A DNA stretch of 64,000 nt from an uncultured Arenicella sp. (GTDB lineage Bacteria; Pseudomonadota; Gammaproteobacteria; Arenicellales; Arenicellaceae), in contig CALINO010000004.1 in the NCBI GenBank assembly GCA_938045295.1, forward strand, positions 29,623 through 93,622. Direction: 5' to 3'. Position 1 is the first letter of the stretch. Each line of letters opens with the position of its first letter. This document shows, piece by piece, positions 57,082 to 64,000 of the stretch. A program made the translations under genes and the position numbers. The notes beneath the pieces are model-generated. The model was not told the origin of the DNA, searched no databases, and was given only the letters and a program-made list of their open reading frames with translations.

Positions 57082-58431
57082 TTAGCTGTCTTTGGTACGC
57101 ATGGTACAAAACTCTTCAGCGGTGCTTGGGTGAATACCAACCGTTGCGTTAAAGTCAGCTTTGGTGGCGCCGGCCTTAATCGCAATCGCTATGCCTTGCA
57201 TAATCTCTGCTGCTTCTGGGCCTGCCATGTGCGCGCCAATCACTTTGTCTGAGTCGGCGTCCACAATGAGCTTCATTAATGTGCGTTCGGTGTTTTCGGT
57301 AAGCGTGTGTTTAAGTACTCGAAATTCAGAGGTGTAGGTGTCCACACTGTTAAAGCGCTCACGCGCTTGCTCGGCGGTTAAACCTACCGTGGCTACCGGT
57401 GGCTGTGAGAACACCGCCGAAGGCACATTTTCATGGTCGGCAAAACGTTCATTATTGCCAAAAAACGTATCGGCAAATGCGTGGCCTTCCATGGTGGCTA
57501 CAGGGGTAAGTGCAATGCGGTCGGTCACATCGCCCACAGCAAAAATATTATCAATATTAGTGCGCGAATATTTATCCACTTTGATTTCGCCTTTATCGCC
57601 CAGCTCAACACCTGCGTTGCCCAAGTTTAAAGACTCAATGGCGGGCTTACGGCCGGTGGCAAAAAGCACGCAATCAACGGTTTTTTCAGTGCCATTAGTA
57701 AAGCGCACTTGCTTGCGTTGATCGTCAGTTAATTCGATCGATTGAATGTTGTTATTGAGCTGCAGGTCTATGCCTTTTTTAACAATCTCGTTTGCTAAGT
57801 GCTTGCGAATGTCATTGTCAAAGCCCCGAAGAATTTGGTCGCTGCGGTAAACCAACGAAGTATCGGTGCCAATACCATTAAATATGCCGGCGAACTCAAC
57901 GGCAATGTAACCACCGCCCACCACAATGGCAGAGTTAGGCTGAGCGTCTAAATGAAACACTTCGTTAGAGCTGATCGCATGCTCAATGCCTGGAATATCA
58001 GGCATAAACGGGGTGCCACCAGTGGCAATCAATATTTTGTCGGCGTTGAGTGTTTGTTCGCCAACTTGTACGGTGTTTGCGTCAACCAAACGCCCGGTGC
58101 CATTTAAAATCTCCACCCCCGCATTTTTTAGTAAGTTGATGTAGATGCCATTTAAGCGGTCTATCTCTTGGTCTTTGTTGGCAATGAGTTTAGACCAGTC
58201 AAAACCGTTAACCGTGGTTGACCAACCGTAGCTGGCACTGTCATGAAAATCTTCAGCATAGTGAGCGGCATACACCATCATCTTTTTGGGTACGCAACCT
58301 CGTATTACACAGGTGCCACCGTAACGGTGTTCTTCGCAAATGGCCACTTTGGCACCATGCCCAGCGGCGATACGCGCAGCACGGACACCGCCCGAGCCGC
58401 CGCCAATTACAATCAGATCATATTTGTTCAT
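57082..58431 (-). CDS. gor: glutathione reductase
   Basis: MNKYDLIVIGGGSGGVRAARIAA, GGTCVIRGCVPKKMMVYA, VGGGYIAVEFAGIF, VGIHPSTAEEFCTM. Start at 58431. Confidence 0.94.
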   Translation of the reverse strand: MNKYDLIVIGGGSGGVRAARIAAGHGAKVAICEEHRYGGTCVIRGCVPKKMMVYAAHYAEDFHDSASYGWSTTVNGFDWSKLIANKDQEIDRLNGIYINLLKNAGVEILNGTGRLVDANTVQVGEQTLNADKILIATGGTPFMPDIPGIEHAISSNEVFHLDAQPNSAIVVGGGYIAVEFAGIFNGIGTDTSLVYRSDQILRGFDNDIRKHLANEIVKKGIDLQLNNNIQSIELTDDQRKQVRFTNGTEKTVDCVLFATGRKPAIESLNLGNAGVELGDKGEIKVDKYSRTNIDNIFAVGDVTDRIALTPVATMEGHAFADTFFGNNERFADHENVPSAVFSQPPVATVGLTAEQARERFNSVDTYTSEFRVLKHTLTENTERTLMKLIVDADSDKVIGAHMAGPEAAEIMQGIAIAIKAGATKADFNATVGIHPSTAEEFCTMRTKDS

Positions 58432-58478
58432 GTTTTCTCCAAATTCTATTGCCGATATTACCACTGTTCAGACATAAA

Positions 58479-58504
58479 AAAGCCCTTTCGTTTGAAAGGG
58501 CTTT
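58479..58504 (-). terminator. intrinsic terminator of rpoH
   Basis: AAAGCCCTTTC-gttt-GAAAGGGCTTT downstream of rpoH. Confidence 0.75.
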
Positions 58505-58537
58505 ATGAGTTTAAAACGCTGTCTTAGCTATAAGACC

Positions 58538-59386
58538 TTATGCAATAAGCTGGCCTTTCATTTTTTCCATTGCGCGTTTTTCAATCTGACGAATACGTTC
58601 TGCTGACACGCCGTATTCAGCGGCTAAATCGTGCAACGTGGCTTTGTCTTCGTTTAACCAGCGGCGCTGTAAAATGTCTTTGCTGCGCTCATCCAATTTT
58701 GCAATTGCTTTGTATAACGCATCGCGATTGTTGTTGCCGGTTTGGGCTTTAGTCACCAATTCTTCAGGGTTGTAACGCATGTCTGGTAAATAGCCTGAAG
58801 GGCTGGTTGAAAACTCATCATCGTCAGAGTCGCGGCCATCAAACGCCACATCGCTGGATGTCATTCTTAATTCCATCTCGCGAACGGTTTTTACCGGCAC
58901 GTCTAAATCTTCCGCCAAGTTGTGTGTTTCTTGCTCGGTTAAGGCGTTCAGAGACTTACGCGCTTTACGTAGGTTAAAGAACAATTTACGTTGCGCTTTG
59001 GTGGTCGCCACCTTGACGATCTTCCAGTTCTTTAGTACGTATTCGTATATTTCCGCTTTGATCCAGTGCACTGCATAAGACACTAAACGTATGCCGCGCT
59101 CCGGATCGAAATTTTTAACCGCTTTCATTAGCCCAATATTACCTTCTTGAACTAAGTCGGCAACGGGTAAACCGTAACCGGTGAACCCTTTGGCAACGTG
59201 TATCACGTGGCGCAATTGCGATAGCACTAACTCACGTGCGGCCTCTACGTCGTTATCATCTCGGTAACGGCGTGCTAACTGAGCCTCATGCTCGGCAGAC
59301 AAAACAGGCGCACTGTTAGCCACTTTCAAAAAGCCGGCTAAATTGGCGTCTTGAGGTAAGGTTAATGCATGTGCTGTGTTGGTCAT
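58538..59386 (-). CDS. rpoH: RNA polymerase sigma-32 (heat shock) factor
   Basis: LSAEHEAQLARRYRDDNDVEAARELVLSQLRHVIHVAKGFTGYGLPVADLVQEGNIGLMKAVKNFDPERGIRLVSYAVHWIKAEI; RpoH box TKAQRKLFFNLRK. Confidence 0.97.
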   Translation of the reverse strand: MTNTAHALTLPQDANLAGFLKVANSAPVLSAEHEAQLARRYRDDNDVEAARELVLSQLRHVIHVAKGFTGYGLPVADLVQEGNIGLMKAVKNFDPERGIRLVSYAVHWIKAEIYEYVLKNWKIVKVATTKAQRKLFFNLRKARKSLNALTEQETHNLAEDLDVPVKTVREMELRMTSSDVAFDGRDSDDDEFSTSPSGYLPDMRYNPEELVTKAQTGNNNRDALYKAIAKLDERSKDILQRRWLNEDKATLHDLAAEYGVSAERIRQIEKRAMEKMKGQLIA

Positions 59387-59496
59387 TTATTTGCTCCTAA
59401 AGTCGTACTTGAAGAAACTTAAGCTTAGGTTCAAGCCAGTTTTTCAAGTGATGGCGGCTCAATGATGGTCTATTTACCGCTTTATATGCATTGATA

Positions 59497-59523
59497 TTAG
59501 CACTCAATGGTTGCGAGTGCTAA
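59497..59523. promoter_or_regulatory. perfect CIRCE element (HrcA operator) upstream of rpoH
   Basis: TTAGCACTC-AATGGTTGC-GAGTGCTAA, exact match to consensus TTAGCACTC-N9-GAGTGCTAA, 110 bp upstream of the rpoH ATG. Confidence 0.93.
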
Positions 59524-59762
59524 TAAAAAGTTTTTTTGTCTATATTAATTGTTTGAATATTCGTAAGTTAATGAATATTAAAAGGAAAAAATAATTTCCA
59601 GACTAATTAAGACACGCAGTTAAGGAGAAATATTGCTCAAAAAATAAAAAATTTCCAATATTTAACATACATAATGACAATCTAATAAGCAGAGAAAGTG
59701 ACGGATAAATAAAGCAATCACGCCGTTGCTTCGATCAAAACAAAGCTAAAAATAACGCAGTA

Positions 59763-60761
59763 TTAACGCGGTTTGATACGCCACAAGTGCTGCGCTACTG
59801 ACCAGCGTGCGGCTAACCAGCCCAGTGCGCCGCCAGCGACAATAATGGCGGCTACTTCGGCAGCTTCAAGTTGGTATACCAAGCTTTGGCGTTGATACAA
59901 CGACGCCAGTTTGCTTAAGGGTTCGTCAACCAAGCCTGCCGCCAACAATAAAAAGGCCAGCGAGAACAGTGCGCCAAGTAAACCAAGTAAGGTGCCGTAA
60001 TACAGAAATGGCCGGCGTACAAAAATATTGGTGCCGCCCACCAGTTTAGTGACTTCTATTTCATCTCGGCGATTGTGTATTAACAGCTTAATGGTGTTGC
60101 CAACAATGAGAACCAGCCCAAGGCCTAATAAAATGCTCAGCAGTAAGCCAATTCTTGAAACCGTACCAATGATGGCGTTGAAGCGCTCAGTCCAATCTAA
60201 GTCGAGGCGAATGGTGTCGATTCCGTCTATTTTGCTGAGCTGATCTTTCAGTTCAGTTAGGTTTTCGGAGTTGGCCGATTGTTTATTTGGCATTAGAACA
60301 ATCGAGGCCGGCAGTGGGTTGCCGCCTAAAAATTCCAGCTCTTCATCGAAGCTGGCGGTTTCTGACAACAGCCTGAACTCTTCGAGTGCCTGTTTTGGGG
60401 TTACAAACTCCGCCAATTCAATGGCGGGGTGCAATTGAATTTCTTGAAAGATCAATTGAGCTTCGGCATCGCTGGCGTCTTTTTGTAAAAAAATAGACAG
60501 CTGTGGCCGGCCCTGCCAACTGTCGCTTAAGCCCTGTGAGCTTTTAATGAGCACGTACAGTAATGATGGCAACAGTAGTGTAATGGCAATAATCAGAACC
60601 GTATTAATAGTGGCTGCGGGTGACCTGGCCATGTCACCGAGCGTGGCCAAAAATACTTGGGTGTGGCGAATAAAATAATTACCCATCTTGTTGTTCCTGT
60701 GAAGTGCCGGGCTGAATGTTGCCCGCGTTGTTTTCTTGGCTGTTATGTTGGTAGTCACCAA
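59763..60761 (-). CDS. ftsX: cell division protein FtsX
   Basis: [46 protein letters not shown]; FtsX/MacB-like C-terminal TMs. MGNYF at 60686 is the likelier start. Confidence 0.93.
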   Translation of the reverse strand: MVTTNITAKKTTRATFSPALHRNNKMGNYFIRHTQVFLATLGDMARSPAATINTVLIIAITLLLPSLLYVLIKSSQGLSDSWQGRPQLSIFLQKDASDAEAQLIFQEIQLHPAIELAEFVTPKQALEEFRLLSETASFDEELEFLGGNPLPASIVLMPNKQSANSENLTELKDQLSKIDGIDTIRLDLDWTERFNAIIGTVSRIGLLLSILLGLGLVLIVGNTIKLLIHNRRDEIEVTKLVGGTNIFVRRPFLYYGTLLGLLGALFSLAFLLLAAGLVDEPLSKLASLYQRQSLVYQLEAAEVAAIIVAGGALGWLAARWSVAQHLWRIKPR

Positions 60762-61407
60762 TTAACTGACCTTGCTCAAGATGAAGGGTGCGTTTGGCCA
60801 GCCGTTCTACTTGGCGTAGGTCGTGCGTCGCAATCAGTACGGTTACGCCCACTTGGTTGAAGTCAGCAAAGATATCAATGATTTCATCCGACAGCGCTTC
60901 ATCAAGATTGCCTGTTGGTTCATCGGCTAATAGAATGCTCGGCCGGTTAATCACAGCTCGAGCAATGCCCACGCGTTGCTGTTCACCACCAGAGAGGGTG
61001 ATTGGTTTCTGACTTTCTTTGCCGGATAAGCCAACCTTGCCTAACGCAGCGCGTACGCGTTTTTTTATTTCATCGTGAGGCATGCCAATCACAATGAGTG
61101 GTAACGCCACGTTATCAAATACAGTGCGGTCCATCAGCAATTTGTGGTCTTGAAAGATCACGCCTATTTCACGGCGTAAAAAAGGCACTTTGGCTTCGCT
61201 CAGTCGGCTGACATTTTTTTTGTCGATGAATATTTGCCCCGATGTCGGCTTTTCAATGCGCGTGATCAACTTGAATAAGGTGCTTTTACCCGCGCCAGAA
61301 TGGCCCGCTAGAAAGACCATTTCACCGGGTTCAATATGAAAGCTAACGTCTTTTAACGCCTCGTGACCATTGGGGTAACGCTTATTAATGTGGCTAAGTT
61401 TGATCAT
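60679..61407 (-). CDS. ftsE: cell division ATP-binding protein FtsE
   Basis: [80 protein letters not shown]. Confidence 0.96.
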   Translation of the reverse strand: MIKLSHINKRYPNGHEALKDVSFHIEPGEMVFLAGHSGAGKSTLFKLITRIEKPTSGQIFIDKKNVSRLSEAKVPFLRREIGVIFQDHKLLMDRTVFDNVALPLIVIGMPHDEIKKRVRAALGKVGLSGKESQKPITLSGGEQQRVGIARAVINRPSILLADEPTGNLDEALSDEIIDIFADFNQVGVTVLIATHDLRQVERLAKRTLHLEQGQLIGDYQHNSQENNAGNIQPGTSQEQQDG

Positions 61408-61477
61408 TTAACGGTGCTTTCAAGTGAGGGTTGGGGTTCTGGTTAATTGCCAGTTGGCGGTATTCGTTTAGCGTTTA

Positions 61478-62524
61478 TTAAGAAAGTTCAGGCACTAAAG
61501 CATCGGCAAATGCTTGCGCGGTAAATGGTTGCAGATCGTAATAGCCTTCACCAATACCAATATAACGGATGGGTAAATTAAACTTTTGAGTTAAGGATAT
61601 GGCCACACCGCCTTTGGCTGAGCCGTCAAGTTTTGTTAAGCACACACTGTTTACTCCCACGGCTTTTTGAAAATGCTCCAGTTGCGATAAGGCATTTTGC
61701 CCAGTGCTTGCATCCAAAATCTGCATCACTTCGTGTGGCATCGATGGGTCTAAATTGCCTAACACGCGGGTGACCTTTTGCAGTTGTTCCATTAAGTCTG
61801 ATTGCGTGTGTAAACGCCCAGCGGTATCAATAATAAGTACTTGTGAGCCTTTGACAATGGCGGAGTTGAGCGCGTCGTGAGCTACCGCAGCTGCGTCTGC
61901 GCCGTGCTTTTGTGCCACCACCGGAATGTCCATGCGTTGCCCCCATTCTTGCAATTGCTCGACCGCGGCAGCGCGAAAGGTATCACCAGCGGCTAGCATG
62001 ACCGAGCGGCCTTGGTCTTGAAACTGTTTGGCTATTTTTGCAATGGTGGTGGTTTTGCCAACGCCATTAACGCCGACCATTAGAATTACGTACGGGCGCT
62101 GATTAAACACATGCCAAGGTTGTTCGGCGGGTTGAAGCAGTTTTGCTACTTCTGCACGTAAGCCTGTAACAACGCCGTTGGCGTCTTGAATTTTTTCGTT
62201 TTTCACTCGCAGGCGTAAATTTTCCACCAATTGCAGGCTGGCTTCTACGCTGATGTCGCTGGTGATAAGTACTTCTTCGAGCTCATCAAACAAATCGTCG
62301 TTTAAATCAAACGACCCTTTAAAAACATTGCCGATTTTACCAAGTAAGCTATTTCGGCTTTTATCTAAGCCTTGTTCAACCGTGACCGGAGTTTGGGGTG
62401 CCTCTGCCTCTGGTGTGGTTTCATTATCATGACCTTTATTGCGCGAAAAAAAACGCGCTAGCCCCGACTTTTTCTTTTTGCTATCGGCTTTGTCGGCGCT
62501 GGGCGTGGTATTGATGTCACTCAT
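61478..62524 (-). CDS. ftsY: signal recognition particle receptor FtsY
   Basis: VILMVGVNGVGKTTTIAKIAKQF, LAAGDTFRAAAVEQLQEWGQR, DTAGRLHTQSDLMEQL, LTKLDGSAKGG. Confidence 0.97.
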   Translation of the reverse strand: MSDINTTPSADKADSKKKKSGLARFFSRNKGHDNETTPEAEAPQTPVTVEQGLDKSRNSLLGKIGNVFKGSFDLNDDLFDELEEVLITSDISVEASLQLVENLRLRVKNEKIQDANGVVTGLRAEVAKLLQPAEQPWHVFNQRPYVILMVGVNGVGKTTTIAKIAKQFQDQGRSVMLAAGDTFRAAAVEQLQEWGQRMDIPVVAQKHGADAAAVAHDALNSAIVKGSQVLIIDTAGRLHTQSDLMEQLQKVTRVLGNLDPSMPHEVMQILDASTGQNALSQLEHFQKAVGVNSVCLTKLDGSAKGGVAISLTQKFNLPIRYIGIGEGYYDLQPFTAQAFADALVPELS

Positions 62525-62615
62525 TAATGTGCCTTATGTTATGGTTTGGCGAATTTAGGTTTTTCACCATTATAATCTCTCACGCTATATTGTAGGGATT
62601 AGTCACAAAATCACA

Positions 62616-63197
62616 ATGAACAGACGCGCTAAATCAAATTCAATTCGAATTATTGCCGGCCAATGGCGTGGCAGAAAGCTGCCAGTATTGGATTCTCAAG
62701 GGCTTCGGCCTACCACAGATCGAGTTCGAGAAACGTTATTCAATTGGTTAATGTACGAACTGCAAGGCGCGCGTTGCCTGGATTTGTACGCAGGCACTGG
62801 CGCATTGGGTCTTGAATCGTTATCCAGAGGCGCTAAGTATGTTCAGTTCGTTGAACTTTCGGCCTCAGTGGCAAGTGCGATAAAGCAGAATCTACACTCT
62901 TTGAAGGTGCCAGAAGAGGGGGCTCATGTTGCGATTAATTCAGCTAACGTGTTTTTGAACAAGCCCCCAACCGAACCATTCGATGTGATTTTTCTTGATC
63001 CGCCGTTTGATAAAGGGTTGCTGCCCGAGGTGATTCAACGGCTTGCGGAGCCGGGCTGGTTAAGTGAGCGTGCGTTTGTGTACGTTGAGCAAGGTGTTAA
63101 AGAGCCTGAGCTCGAGGTGCCGCTAGAGTGGAGTTTGCACCGGCACAGCAAAGCTGGGCAGAGCCGTTACTGTGTGTATTCTATAAATGCCGTATAA
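62616..63197 (+). CDS. rsmD: 16S rRNA (guanine(966)-N2)-methyltransferase
   Basis: IRIIAGQWRGRKLPVLDSQGLRPTTDRVRETLFNWL, DLYAGTGALGLESLSRGA, DVIFLDPPFDKG. Confidence 0.95.
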   Translation: MNRRAKSNSIRIIAGQWRGRKLPVLDSQGLRPTTDRVRETLFNWLMYELQGARCLDLYAGTGALGLESLSRGAKYVQFVELSASVASAIKQNLHSLKVPEEGAHVAINSANVFLNKPPTEPFDVIFLDPPFDKGLLPEVIQRLAEPGWLSERAFVYVEQGVKEPELEVPLEWSLHRHSKAGQSRYCVYSINAV

Positions 63198-63214
63198 GAG
63201 CTATACTAAGCCCC

Positions 63215-64000
<786 letters not shown>

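Noticed and set aside
59540-59700. AT-rich stretch upstream of rpoH as an origin or mobile-element scar
   Set aside because: Only generic AT-rich sequence with weak inverted repeats; adequately explained as promoter region.

Overview
The window looks like a 64 kb piece of a gammaproteobacterial chromosome, probably marine or free-living; I cannot assign a genus. It is densely coded and mostly housekeeping. I see no prophage, transposase, CRISPR array, rRNA or recognisable tRNA. In order: lysA(partial)-lptM-argH; hemC-hemD fusion/hemX/hemY; mutM; prolyl oligopeptidase; uup; a DUF4329/JAMM-like surface-protein gene with a small exported partner; glyoxalase II-like MBL; ilvE; an LPS-core block (waaF, waaC, a fused waaG-waaP, an LPS-kinase-like gene); patatin; rhlB; trxA; rho; Tat-type phosphoesterase; multi-TM protein; galE; HHH and OmpA/BON proteins; trpBA; Sfp-type PPTase; TVP38, MerA-like flavoprotein and two DUF547 paralogs; purE; tsaC; hemF; waaA; oxyR; exported katG; hydrolase-OsmC fusion; GNAT; spondin/CHRD protein; OM barrel; ECF sigma/anti-sigma/subtilase; OM barrel with a poly-C tract; UDG; gor; rpoH; ftsX-ftsE-ftsY; rsmD; coaD; ferredoxin (partial). 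The observations most worth checking are: (1) a predicted beta-rich exported protein with a C-terminal DUF4329/JAMM-like domain, followed 2 nt later by a small exported partner; (2) a single ORF fusing WaaG glycosyltransferase and WaaP kinase; (3) an exact CIRCE operator upstream of rpoH; (4) a 15-bp palindrome giving two divergent ECF-like -35 boxes between an ECF operon and an OM-protein gene; (5) a G-quadruplex motif in the loop of a long-armed inverted repeat. No searches were run, so family names are recognition-level calls.
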